From the NCBI GenBank assembly GCA_051453625.1, contig JBOZIK010000001.1:171716974-171780973 (forward strand): a stretch of 64,000 bases of DNA. The letters are read 5' to 3'. The notes under the pieces were generated by a model. It had not been told where the DNA came from, made no database searches, and worked only from the letters and a program-made list of their open reading frames with translations. Positions 48,939-59,824 of the stretch are shown piece by piece. Source of the stretch: Welwitschia mirabilis. Lineage: Eukaryota > Gnetophyta > Gnetopsida > Welwitschiales. Position 1 is the first letter of the stretch. Each line of letters begins with the position of its first letter. Position numbers and translations under genes: made by a program.

Positions 48939-49829
48939 GATGAAGGATGTAAAAAGACATGATAGCATGAAGAGGCACCATAATAAAAAGGGGTGGTAAA
49001 GGTGGTGGATATGGTGAAATTGGTGAAGGTGGTGAAAGTGATAAAGGTGGTGGAAGTGGTGGGAATTCTGTTACCTTACCAAGCCATTAGATGCATAATA
49101 TTTTATCATAATAAATAATAATGAATTTATTAAAATAAGAAATACAAATAAGCTACCTAATAAATATAATTTTCATGTTTAAATAAAGGAAAAATATAAT
49201 AATTAAACAAGAAAATAATGCAATCACTAACTTATCCACTAATATGACCACTACTTTAACCACTACTTTAGCCACTATTATAGTTATTAAGATAGTTACT
49301 AATTCAACCACTAAAGTTCATAATTAAATTATCAAGGATTTACAAAAAGAATAATATTATGGATATTAGCAAATAAAAGGACTTAAACTAATAATTGCAG
49401 CACAAATTTTCCACAATATAATTATATATCATTAACAAGAAAAATAACACAATAACTAAATTAGTTTAAGGGTCCTATAACAATAAGAGTATTTTAATTA
49501 GATTTTTAAGCTAAATCTTTAGACTTGAAAGTATAAACATGATAATAACTACCTCTAAGACATCTTCAAAAACAAAATAAGAGAAAACAAAATACAAAAT
49601 AAATGAATGAGAAGACCTAAACTAGTTTGATCTCACCAATTGTGTTTGTTTATTAAAGAACACTATCTTTTTTATTTTAGGCACTGCATGACTATGTGGT
49701 TCTCTTAGAGCAGTGCTATGTTAAAGAAGCATGTACTATAGGGTATTATCTTATAGGACTAATATAATAAAATACCAAAATTGGATATCACTAAGCAATG
49801 GTAAGGATGAAAGCAACCTTGCAGTTGCA

Positions 49830-50200
49830 AGATCAGGCATCACTCGTCACGTGCATAGAGTAGATGTGCTATAACATGCCATTATAGTAATGGCAAGTTG
49901 ACACCATCGCTAAAGGATTTGCTTAGTAAAAACTTGTGTATCAATGAGGGTTGTGATAGGTAGACGTCTATGCAAGGAGACCCACAAACAAGAAAGTGGA
50001 TGATTAAATAAAGAAGAGAGGCCTATGCATTGGGTGAAAAACACTTTTAGTGCTAAAAGAGATAAGCGAGAAGGTTTTGAGGAGAGAAGGGCTAAAGAAA
50101 ATGGGAAGATACTGCATATCAAATAGGTGAAGGACATGTAACCAACATTTGGGGAATGGAGAAAAGGATGAGTTCTTCCCTTTTCAAACTTGGTTATATA
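49830..50200. other. Slightly GC-richer island, unassigned
   Basis: This segment has more G+C than its neighbours. It contains a 75-codon minus-strand frame (49910-50137; MSFTYLICSIFPFSLALLSS start, signal-peptide-like hydrophobic head) and, on the minus strand, a TA-rich run at 50195-50208 about 60 bp upstream of that frame. It could be the edge of an old gene or an LTR leader. No family is recognised. Confidence 0.25.
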
Positions 50201-50940
50201 TATATATTATTGGTATTCATATGGACAAGGGTGGATAGTTGTATAGGGATTTAAGTAAAGGGAAGAATAAAATCTTATGATAATTTGATGTCGACACATG
50301 AATGTACACCTATACTCTTTACCTTGAAAAACATATGTATAAATACATAATCCTTATGATGAACCATAGAATAATATGACAATAAGGTAATAATAAGATT
50401 CAATACCATATCTAAGAGGTAAGATTAATTAATAAGATTTAATAACATATCTAAGAGTTAAGAATAATTAATGAGGGATTTTCGCTTTATTAGATAGTGA
50501 GAGTAATGTGTCTAAAGGTAATAACCAAATATTTAACCTTTAAGTTCTTAACCAAAAAACATGTAATGTAATGGTAGATAACTAACCATGATAATCTTGT
50601 GTAAATTATAGCTAGCCTTAAGATGTTGATAGTATAATTCATTTCGTATCCATTGGATTTGGCTAGTGAAAGATAAAATGGGTTAATACCTAGTAGACAT
50701 TTCTAATAATAATAATTTTTAAATTACTAGACCTTCATGAGATTCTATGATGGTTTGATGAATAATATATTTGAAGAGTATTGGACATGTATAACTATTA
50801 TTCTTCCTATGATTTGTATCATTACTTTTATCTACCTAGATCCTTGATTGACTCATACCCTTTAGTGATACATAGGCACATAGATTTGGGATTTTATTTA
50901 GCATACATATTCTATATATTTACTATGTATTAAGTTATAA
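50201..50940. other. AT-rich stretch with a short local duplication
   Basis: Two similar 45-bp pieces lie in tandem at about 50385-50475 (AATACCATATCTAAGAGGTA and AATAACATATCTAAGAGTTA). Nothing else was recognised. Confidence 0.5.
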
Positions 50941-52093
50941 AGGAACAGTGTAACATGGTCCAACCTTTGAGGAGAGCATATGTATGAATGATATATGGTT
51001 GGAGATCGACTTTCATAACTGAAAGTTATGATTTACCCAAAGGAGGATGTGATTCATCTAAGACTAAGCATATGATCAATCTATGGTGTATAACATGTAC
51101 AAATGATTGTGGAAGATTGACTACATAACTATTAAATCATGTTTGCCTAGCGATGGACAAGCCTCATGAAGGAGGAAATTATACAATTGATCTATAAATG
51201 ATGGTATGATACATGAATTATATATATTATGAGGAGTAACATGGTTTTCTAGTGGAGGACATGTAGAGACAATGACATTATGAAATTTATTCTCTTGAGC
51301 CATGCATGGTCGAATTGGCTTTTAGACCTAAGAATTTATGGACCCCTAGTAGTAACCAATAGATGGTTGGATTAGAGATCCATGGGTTACTTGTTCTACC
51401 TATTCCATATATTTTATTTATAGCTATAAATACATATATGATATGGTATTTTCTAGTAAATTTTAGTGTTTTCCTCAGCATTGCATTTGCCCACTTTTGC
51501 ATTACCATAGACCATCTAGACCCATCATACACTCATATGTATTAATGATAACAGAGATATGGTCCAAAATAGAACCATGTGGGATCTTAATTCCTTCAAA
51601 TGAGGATACATAGATGTGGTTTTTTATTGCAGACTAACTAATCACTTGACTTGATTCTAATCGATATATCTTTTTTATCATTTACATAGTTAATCATCAT
51701 CTTATTTCAAATTGTATTTATATATTCTTTGTATTATGATATCTTAAGTTATGAAGGACCTTATCTTCCTAATGAGAAAATAAGAATCCTAGAGTGACAC
51801 AAAAAAGAAAAGATAGCTTGAATACCATGTCTTATATGGTCTTATTAAGATTTATAACCTAGCAAAATCACAAAGTAAGGAGATTAATTCTATTCAATAG
51901 GAGTTCTTATTATCTTAGACTAAGCATTACCAAGAGATGTTGGAACAAAAGCAATGACTTTATATGCCATTATTACCATTCCCGTAACTTCCAAGTGTTC
52001 TTGTAAGAAGGCTTACAAAAGTAATACAGAACCATTTAATGAAGTCTCTAAAAAGAAAAATGAGATAATACAATTGACAATTTATCAGTATGA
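50941..52093. other. Possible LTR body upstream of the nested Athila-like insertion
   Basis: It contains a TATA-like TAGCTATAAATACA near 51421-51434 and ends exactly at the target duplication of the Athila-like element. On the other side of that element (59452 onward) lies the 3' end of a Tekay-like LTR and its PBS, so this region may be the 5' part of that LTR. The open frames at 51121-51545 on both strands overlap each other and show no motif. Confidence 0.3.
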
Positions 52094-52098
52094 GGCCT
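52094..52098. other. Target-site duplication GGCCT (left)
   Basis: GGCCT directly precedes the TG end of the left LTR and is repeated exactly at 59452-59456, directly after the CA end of the right LTR. Confidence 0.93.
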
Positions 52099-53192
52099 TG
52101 TTGCAATGCTATTTGTGCTTTTAATTCCAATATTCTAAAGATCAAATTTAACTTGAAATATTTGAAAAGATAATAATATAATTACACACAATACACATTT
52201 GTATAGTGGGATCAACTCAAATGTTGTACACTTAGAGAAGACTTATAAAAGAAAAATTTAAACATTAACTTAGAAAGAGAAGAATGATGTATTTGCTTTA
52301 TAGGAAGTAAAATTAAATAATGCAAAGATTAAGATGGAATGCAATGCAATGGAATGTAATGTAATGCAATGTAATGAATGCAATTCTAATGTAATGAATT
52401 AATTAAACTTCCAATCTACTATCATTTAGATTCGTCCTTATAACCTATTTCAATTATAAATTCATGTTAGTTAAATTGCAATTAAGATAAGCTATAAAGA
52501 TAAACAATAAAACATTTGAAAATATTTTAATTCAATTAATACTTTTATTAATTAAATCAAATTACATCCACTTATGATAATAACTCCTCAATAGAAGATC
52601 CACTACCTAATAGCAAGGTGGTTCTTTTCACAAGTAGGATGGATCTCCTTGCCTCCAACAATCTCCAATCATCACAAAAATGTAGATGACAAAAGATGAT
52701 TTTGAATACGACCTAAAAGTGTCTATTTATAGGTTAGGATAGGTCACTAAAGGGTGTGCGATGAAAAGGTATGAGTTAAATCCATCCTTTTATAATAATT
52801 TAATTAAGTTTATAAATTATTTTAACCATCATCCATCATATCATTTTCACAACATAGAGGATGATACTCCATCTACAAACTAATGCTTAAAACATGTCAA
52901 ATATGCTAATTATCATCTTGATCATCATCCCCATGACATAGAAGATGACCATATTTTTTTGACTATCATCTCCTTTATCATCCCCACAACATGGAGGATG
53001 ACCATAATATCTTCATCACATTACTTTGGTTTATACTTATTTCAAAATAGCTTCTTATGTTGGAAATTCTTGCATCTTTTGGCTTGTATGGAAGCTTTGT
53101 ATGATTTGCATAAATCCCTAGAAGAACCTACTAATAGTACCTAAAAATGTATTCCACATGTGTATTAAATAGATCAAGTTAGAATCATAACA
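52099..53192 (-). repeat. 3' LTR of the Athila-like element
   Basis: On the plus strand it begins TGTTGCAATGCTATTTG and ends GAATCATAACA, with the partner LTR at 58362-59451 colinear along the length. It contains the pentanucleotide-rich AATGCAATGCAATGGAATG tract near 52335-52395, a minus-strand TATA box (52724-52731) and a GATGACCAT...CATCCCC-rich section. Divergence between the two LTRs is clearly visible by eye, so the insertion is not recent. Confidence 0.93.
52724..52731 (-). promoter_or_regulatory. LTR TATA box
   Basis: The minus strand reads CCTATAAATAGACAC. The same motif is at 58985-58992 in the other LTR. Confidence 0.6.
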
Positions 53193-53204
53193 TAGCCCCT
53201 TACT
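53193..53204 (-). other. Polypurine tract of the Athila-like element
   Basis: The minus strand reads AGTAAGGGGCTA immediately before the TG of the 3' LTR, the expected place for the plus-strand primer. Confidence 0.75.
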
Positions 53205-54780
53205 TAGCATTTGTTAGTCCCTGAAAAAGTAAGCGAATAATAAGTTGCAAGCTAACTAATAAAAAGAAATACAAAACATGTATATCATTTACAATTATGA
53301 GTACAACATATGAAATACATCTATGAAAAGGCATAAGTAAAATTGACGTATATTATAAATCATTAAGTTTGATATCATATCAAAGTTTGATGAAAAACAT
53401 TAGCTTATACATCATGTAATATAGTTGTCTACAGCCCCAACTAAATGAGCAAGTCCTATCAAGTTGTCTAAGTCATGAAGGAAAGGTGAAGTAGGATAAG
53501 ATTTCATGATTGCAAGATTAAGTAGTAGAAGAGGTTATAAAAAGGAAGATTATTAAATAAAAGGAGAGCATCAATACTATTATGTAAAAGAATGATCAAG
53601 GAAGAGGTCAATTTCATTTTATGTATAATAATTAAGTGATGAAAAATGTAACAAGTAGACTAGAAACTGATAAAGTTCTAAATATTATTTTGGGAAAGTA
53701 AGAAAAATAACTTTGAGGAGACAAACCCACAAACTAAGATAAGACAAAAAGGAAAACAGAAATATAGACATGAATAAGATTAATCTTTGGCCTAAAATTT
53801 AAACTTAGCAAAATTTCTTGATAAGGTTATAAAGTGACTTAATCTAAAAATGCATGATTCAATGTATGACATCATAGAGTACCATTCAAAAGGGTAGTAA
53901 TGATGAAAATATCTAATGGTTATTTTTTCCAAAGTATGAAGTCATGTTTAGACTATAATTCAATCCATCTTTAGCTGTGAAAACCATAGTACTTTGTTAA
54001 GATATTATTTAATGATTAATGTACTTACATGCTTTTGAAGTCTGTGCCTTAGAGTAATGGAAGTTTTTAGTTAATGGGGTGTTGAAAAAAATTGTTCATG
54101 ATGATGAGGGGAGTGTAATAACTGCTAAGAGAATAAGCACTTGTAAGTCAATGCTAAATCATGATTAACTAATCCTCTGATGGAGTTTCCACAGCTACCA
54201 TATAATACTATGAAAGGTCCTTCTTGGGAAAATTTACCCTGGTATGCTTGTGGTAGTACATCATGGTATAATTGCAAGAGGATGATTCATTTTTCTTTTT
54301 CTTTTTTTCATCTTTTTTTTTCTTTTTTTCATATTTCCCTTTTACTTTTCATTTTTTTAAATTTTTTTCCATTGACTTAGACCTCCCATTTTTTATAGTA
54401 TTGATTAATCATTAAAATGATGAGGTAGTCAAGTATATGACTAAAAGCAAGCATCGGATTAACATAATTGATATTTTGCCATAAAATAACTAAGGGGATT
54501 GATTGTAGATATTGGAATATCTTAAGATTAGTTGAATCTAATCTTTACCACATGAAAATCCAAAGTAAATAATTACTTAATCATGGTAACACTTATGGAA
54601 GTCCAATATAAATAAAGCTAAAGATGATTAAGTAGTATCATAACTTAAACCAAGAAATAAAGCTAAGAAAGAATCTAGTAGATGGCCAAGAGAAGATCTT
54701 TCCTTTTGCAAAAAGGATCCTCTAATTTAATTATGTTTATTACATTTAAGGTATAACAACAAGCATCTGGAGATGTATAA
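53205..54780. other. 3' non-coding part of the Athila-like element
   Basis: About 1.6 kb lies between the integrase end and the 3' LTR, as in Athila elements, which carry a long extra region or env-like frame here. I see no convincing env-like coding. A polypyrimidine run (CTTTTTCTTTTTTTCATC and similar) lies at 54286-54370, which makes the plus-strand frame 54180-54380 look hydrophobic. Confidence 0.55.
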
Positions 54781-54784
54781 ATTT

Positions 54785-55100
54785 TTAACCTTTGTTAATT
54801 TACTCTTTGGATTTCTTGAGTTTGAAGATTAGAGATCTCAATATAGCCATTAGAATGTATCCTTTTCACATGATAAGGATCAATCCATTTTGAGATCAGC
54901 TTTTTATGTGTAGGATGTACTTAAGTATTATGCAAAAGCACAAATTAACTTATGTCTATAAGTTTAGTAATTTTATCGTTGATTATTGGCTTAATGATAA
55001 GATTAAGTAAGGCTTTTTCTTGGGAAGGATGAAGTTGAGAACTAATTATTAATGGCTTATTAGGAGTCTTCTTTAAGAACATGTATCTCAAGCCATTGGG
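54785..55100 (-). pseudogene. RT N-terminus joined to integrase C-terminus by internal deletion
   Basis: On the minus strand, 55090 down to about 54997 reads LPNGLRYMFLKKTPNKPLII then SSQLHPSQEKALLNLI, the Athila RT N-terminal extension (compare LKYAFLGENSTFLIVINSS of the element at 5.8 kb). It continues without a break as INDKITKLIDIS, one stop, FVLLHNT, one stop, then KWIDPYHVKRIHSNGYIEI, the integrase C-terminal block (consensus KLKSRWTGPFVVKEVFPYGA). The breakpoint lies near 54985-54997. More than 2 kb of pol normally separates these parts. Confidence 0.85.
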
Positions 55101-55258
55101 TAAGTCTTTAAGTTAAATATTATTTTCATCCTTTATAGTTGTAAGACTCCCATCTTAATGTAGAAGATTTTTAATGGATATTACATGTTAGATATCATGA
55201 TCAAGTATGGGTTCAAAGTTCTCATGAAAATCATTACTAGAAGAATGGTTTAGAAGAT

Positions 55259-55786
55259 TTAATTAATATGGTAAGGATTGTAGAAGTTTAAAGACTTAAG
55301 AATAATATAATATTCTTCCTCATCCTCAAACCAGATAGGGTTATGTAATGAAAGGGATCTTTCTTCTAAAAGATGATGTTGAACTAATATGGATGACCTA
55401 AATTTTTTCTCAATGTTTAATTCTTCTTTCATGTCTTTTATAGTGTCATCGAATACTCTGATATTAAACTTTTTATTACCTATATAGAATTCCATCATCC
55501 CCATACAAGTATCAATGACATAATGGGTTTTTGCACAAAAGGATCTTTTTAAAAGTAAAGGATATCTATCATTATGTTTAACCTCAATGATAATCACATC
55601 TATAGAGTATAAATCTTCCTTACTTTAAATCACTAAATCTTTTATTATTCTTATAGGTTTCATAATTGATGCATCAGCCAATTCCAATACTATTTTAGTA
55701 GGTTCCATTCTCTCTTCTAATCCAAGCATTTTACAAATGTGCAAAGGAATAATATTGATGCTTGCTCCTATGTCTATTAGCTTTCT
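55259..55786 (-). pseudogene. Aspartic protease of the Athila-like element, nearly open
   Basis: From 55786 down, the minus strand reads KLIDIGASINIIPLHICKML, with the active-site motif DIGAS at 55760-55774 intact, then LELADASIMKPIRIIKDLVI, one TAA, and DVIIIEVKHNDRYPLLLKRS, FCAKTHYVIDT and MEFYIGNKKFNIRVF (consensus ILGRPFLATGRALIDV...LTLRV). Retropepsins of this type process Gag-Pol. The segment 55259-55597 is an open frame of 112 codons. Only one stop occurs in about 175 codons, far fewer than in the other relics. The C-terminal acidic tail (WFEDEEEYYI) leads into the RT linker. Confidence 0.88.
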
Positions 55787-55789
55787 TAA

Positions 55790-57675
55790 TTTTCTTATTT
55801 CCTTCTAAAATAACACCAACAGTGGCTACCCTTGGATCATTAAACTTAGAACATTTTTAAGAAATTAAGTTGAATAAAGATTGTGTAATGAATACTTTAC
55901 TAAGTCCTCCTAAATTTTGTTGTACGTGTGGTTGTCTTGAAGTATTTTTCAAAAGGATAAGTTGATAGTAACATCCTTCATAATTACTTTCAAACACTCA
56001 TCATAAGTTGAATTGTTGATTAATCTTTCTAGACATGGGGTAGTCTTCTCCTTTAGAAGTTGGTTATTATTGCTGGATTTAGAGTTGAGAGTAGGAGGAA
56101 AGTTTAGTTGATCAAGAATTTCAATATCATCTTCTTAAGGTTTTTCCTTTTCTNNNNNNNNNNNNNNNNNNNNNNNNNNNNNNNNNNNNNNNNNNNNNNN
56201 NNNNNNNNNNNNNNNNNNNNNNNNNNNNNNNNNNNNNNNNNNNNNNNNNNNNNAGGTTTTTCCTTTTCTTTATGGATGAAAATTGGAGGTTTCTGATAAG
56301 GAGTAGTATTATGTCCACTTCTAGTTGCTACTTTCTAATCTTTCTTTACATCATTTAGATTTGAAATAGTTCAAGTGGCATGTGATTTTTAAGGTATTTG
56401 ATTTTCTAACATGTTTTATCAAAAGAGGACAATCAAATTTTCTAAATTTTTATTCTGATTTTCTAAGATTTCATTGGTGGTATCTTGTGTTCTTTTGAGT
56501 TCTCCATCATTTATTTATAAGGATCATTTTTATTGTAGTTGAAAAAATTGGGCTAAGAGTTATGAACTTTGTATTTGTTATCAAATAAAGATTGGAAATA
56601 TGTAAAAGGTCCATTATTTCTTGGTGGATATTATTGATTGCCTTAAAAGTTGCTTTGCCTTTGATTGAATGCATAAAATTTAATGAATATAGCCTCTCTA
56701 CAAGTTGGTAAAGCTAGACATTTCTTGGTAAAGTGATAGTTTTCATCACATATTTTGTAATGGTTGAGTTGATTTAGCAATTTTTCATAGTTAAAGATTT
56801 TGTGTAACTTTCCAATGTACTAGTAATATCACTAAGTAAGGTGTTAACCTTTAGTTGTTCCTCTTCATGTTGCATGTTTTTTTAGTCTCTAACATTTTAG
56901 CTATAGTTATAACATCTTTACATGTGGTTTTTGATTAATTTTTACTTCTTTCTATAAGGTCTTCTAATAAGTTTCAAGTATTGTCTAAGATTACATTAAG
57001 TAAATCTACACCACATGAAAAACCTATCATTTTTCTAGTTTGATTATTCAATCCATATATAAGTGATTAATAAGTTCTTTTTTTCAAACTCATTTACCAG
57101 GTTGAATGACATGACCATCAAGAATCTTTGATATGTTGAAGAATAATCTTTATGAGGATATTATTAAAAATTTATTACTTCTCTTCTTCTTGTCCTCATG
57201 ACTATCTTATTTATGAACTATTTAATAAAGACTTATTATATATGATTCCATGACTTAAGACTTCTATGTGGAATGGTTTTAAGCTATTTTTTTATTTTTT
57301 TATTAAGATAAATAGAAAGATTATCATGTAGGTCCTATTTAAAATTTTATTTTTCTAATTTTCTAAAGTAAGGATGAGTTATTAAATATTCACTATGTAT
57401 TGGAATGGGTCTTCATTAGCTTCTTCAAAAAAGATAGGATAGGCATTCAAGTTTTTTAACTCTATGTCATCTACAGGAGGTATATCAAATGGGTTTTGAA
57501 GTTCCCTCTTTTTGTTGGCTAATATATCCTTTAAAGTAACATTTAAATTAGAGGATCTTGATATTTTAAATAGATATTTATTAGATTCCATAGAGGTAAG
57601 AGTATTAAGATGATTAAGAAAAAGAAAAGAGGTAGGATTTTTAGTAGAACTTAGTTGGTTTTCAAAAATTTTCAA
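55790..57675 (-). pseudogene. gag: gag relic of the Athila-like element
   Basis: Minus-strand reading starts with a 97-codon open frame (57675-57382), which ends PIFFEEANEDPFQYIVNI and includes LNVTLKDILANKKRELQNPF; this is probably the gag N-terminal region. Further on, 57060-56940 reads YGLNNQTRKMIGFSCGVDLL then LLEDLIERSKN, matching the Athila gag block FYNGLNPQTRQMIDAAAGG...AYELIEEMA. A zinc-knuckle relic YKICDENYHFTKKC lies near 56720-56770, with the first Cys changed to Tyr (TGC to TAC). A 100-N gap interrupts the C-terminal part at 56154-56253. Frameshifts and stops are present between blocks. Confidence 0.82.
56154..56253. other. Assembly gap (100 N) with short duplicated flank
   Basis: The 16 bases AGGTTTTTCCTTTTCT occur immediately before and immediately after the gap. 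The open frames that cross it on both strands are artefacts of the N run. Confidence 0.97.
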
Positions 57676-58340
57676 AGACTTAGAAGTATGTGAATAAGAA
57701 ATAGTTAATGCAGAATAATCATCTTACTCAATTAAAGAATTAGATTTTTCTTTCTCACCTCAATTTCTTGAATTAAAGTCCACCAAACCTTCTTTGATTG
57801 CTTGATCAAGGAAATGTTTTTCACAAGTGTATTTGCCTTTGCTACTATTTATCATTACCTTGTAATATCAATTTATGTTGAATAAACTTCTTTACATTCA
57901 AGTGGGTCGATCTTCAAGATCACTCAAAGGTGCAAGGAGTAGGATATACTAAATGAATGTGGTAATCACTCATATTTCTTAAAGCATAAAGTATAAGCCA
58001 AGTTTATTGCAAATAATAATCAATGTGATAATCCTCAAGATCATATAAAATGCTAGTGGTAGGCCTAATAATTTGATAAATTGAAATATAAATGCTTCAA
58101 ATTAAAATTACACTTTAAAGTAAAGAAAGAAAAATTACAAAAAAATAATAATTTATAAGAAATAAAATTAAAGTACACTCCAAATAAATAATCAAATAAT
58201 TATGTGTAGATCAAAAGCTTATCCAGAAATTGCAAGTATATCCAAGAAGATAAAATAGAATACTACTCAAACAAACAAATTGAAATGAATTAAAAATACT
58301 TACTTAAGTAATGACAATCTTCCTTTTTCTTTTGAAGTAT

Positions 58341-58358
58341 TTCCTAGCAATTGTGCCA
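58341..58358 (-). other. Primer-binding site of the Athila-like element
   Basis: The minus strand reads TGGCACAATTGCTAGGAA. The usual Athila/Tat sequence is TGGCGCCGTTGCCGGGGA; five of the six differences are C-to-T or G-to-A changes. It begins three bases inside the end of the 5' LTR. Confidence 0.85.
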
Positions 58359-58361
58359 AAA

Positions 58362-59451
58362 TGTTGAGATGCATATTTTTGCTTCTAATTTCAATATTCT
58401 AAAGATCGAATTTAACTTGCAACATATAAAAAGTTAATAATCTAATTAAACACAATACACATTTGTATAGTGGGATCAACTGAAATATCATACACTTAGA
58501 GAAGACTTCTAAAAGAGAAATTAGAAGATTGATTTAGAAAGAGAAGAATGATATATTTGTTTTATAGAAAATAAAATTAAACAATGTAAATATGAAGATG
58601 GAATGCATTGAAATGGAATGCAATGTAATGGAATGAACTTAAATGCAATGTAACGAAAGAAATTCTAATGTAATGAATTAATTAAACTTCCAATCTACTA
58701 TTACTTACATTAGTTCTTATAACCTATTTCAATTACAACTTCATGTCACTTAAATTGAAATTAAGATAAGCTATGAGGAAGAACAATAAAGTATTTTAAA
58801 ATATTTTAACTCAATTAATACTTTTATTAATAAAATTGAATTACATCCACTTATAACTCCTCAATAGAATATTCACTATCAAACACCACGATGGTTCTTC
58901 TTATAAGTAGGATAAATATCCTTATCTCCAACAATCTCCAATCATCACAAGAATGTAGATAACACAATAGGATCTAAGAGGGTCTATTTATAGGTTGGGA
59001 TAGGTCATTAAAAGGTCTAAAATGAAAAGGTATAAGCTAAATCCATCCTTTCATAATAATTTAATTAAGTTTACAAATTATTTTAACCCTCATATATGGT
59101 GTTATCCCCATGACATAGAGGACAACACCTCATCTACCAAATAATGCTAAATATGTGTTAAATATGCTGACTATCATCCCTATTGTTATCTCCTTGATAT
59201 AGATGATGATCATACTTTTCTAACTATCATCCCTTATATCATTCCCATGAGATGGAGGACGATCATGATATCTTTATCACATTGCTTTGGTTCATCATTA
59301 TTCCAAAATAGCTTCTTATGTTGGAAATTATTACATCTTTTGGCCTATATGAAAGTGTTGTATAATTTGCATAAATACCTAGAAACCTATTAATAAAACC
59401 TAAAAATATACTTCACAATTGTATTAAATAGGTCAAGTTGGCATTTCAACA
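58362..59451 (-). repeat. 5' LTR of the Athila-like element
   Basis: On the plus strand it begins TGTTGAGATGCATATTTTTG and ends GCATTTCAACA. It is colinear with 52099-53192, including the AATGYAATG tract near 58600-58680 and the TATA box at 58985-58992. Confidence 0.93.
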
Positions 59452-59456
59452 GGCCT
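59452..59456. other. Target-site duplication GGCCT (right)
   Basis: Exact copy of 52094-52098, directly after the CA end of the right LTR. Removing the element and one copy gives a continuous pre-insertion sequence, GTATGAGGCCTGGATGG. Confidence 0.93.
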
Positions 59457-59802
59457 GGATGGAAGCCATGGAATCTAATCTCAAGATCATCAAAACATTA
59501 TTTTGTTCTTGTGTGAACAGTATTAAGTAGCCCTTAAGTTTACCTTTACTAAATAATTAAATGTTAGTAGGTCATATGTATAGATATTATTATCTTCAAA
59601 TAGTAGTACCCAGTGTTATTTCTAGAAGGGATTGCCAATGTCAATCTTTTGTATCACTTGTAATAACTCACCTAAGCATGTTTGTAAATGAACTTTTTGT
59701 TTAATATAAACTTGACATGCATTTTGTACTATGAATTTCTTTATTATTTATTTTCTATTTTTTATTATTGAAAAAATTTAGATGAATTTAAGTGTGTTTT
59801 AT
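59452..59802 (+). repeat. 3' end of the 5' LTR of the Tekay-like element
   Basis: This 350-bp stretch lies between the target duplication of the nested element and the PBS. No second copy is in the window, so its LTR identity rests on the adjoining PBS. Confidence 0.6.
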
Positions 59803-59804
59803 TT

Positions 59805-59817
59805 TGGTATCAGAGTG
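59805..59817 (+). other. Primer-binding site (initiator-Met type)
   Basis: TGGTATCAGAGTG matches TGGTATCAGAGC over its first 11 bases without mismatch, and is followed eight bases later by the gag ATG. Confidence 0.88.
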
Positions 59818-59824
59818 AGTTACA

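Larger units (their letters stand above)
47540..49539 (-). repeat. Long-LTR-like repeat, copy 3, with tandem PBS-like units
   Basis: The body (about 47712-49539, 1.8 kb) matches copy 2 block for block: AACTACAAATGTTACTTGAT, three 62-bp sub-repeats at 48347-48530, minus-strand TATA at 48931-48938, the GGTGGTGAAAG run near 49020, and the right end TATAAACA at 49532-49539. The left end carries GCTCTGATACCAAAAT at 47592, GCTCTAATACCAAAAT at 47647 and CTTTGATACCAAAAT at 47697. Each, read on the minus strand, resembles LTR end plus initiator-Met PBS. No gag or pol follows to the left. Confidence 0.72.
52099..59451 (-). mobile_element. Athila-like LTR retrotransposon, complete ends but internally deleted
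   Basis: It has LTRs of 1094 and 1090 bp with TG...CA ends, a 5-bp duplication GGCCT on both sides, a PBS, a polypurine tract and minus-strand gag and protease relics in the correct order. The total of 7353 bp includes a 100-N gap. After protease and the N-terminal extension of RT the sequence jumps to the integrase C-terminus, so RT core, RNase H and most of integrase are missing. It could only have been mobilised by another element's enzymes, or was deleted after insertion. Confidence 0.95.

Noticed and set aside
51121-51545. Overlapping plus and minus frames of 60-81 codons
   Set aside because: They overlap each other on opposite strands, lack motifs and sit in a likely LTR body; no reason to prefer any as a gene.
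55259-55597. 112-codon minus-strand frame as a possible host gene
   Set aside because: Extending upstream past one stop reveals the DIGAS active site and the usual protease blocks, so it is the C-terminal part of the Athila-like protease.
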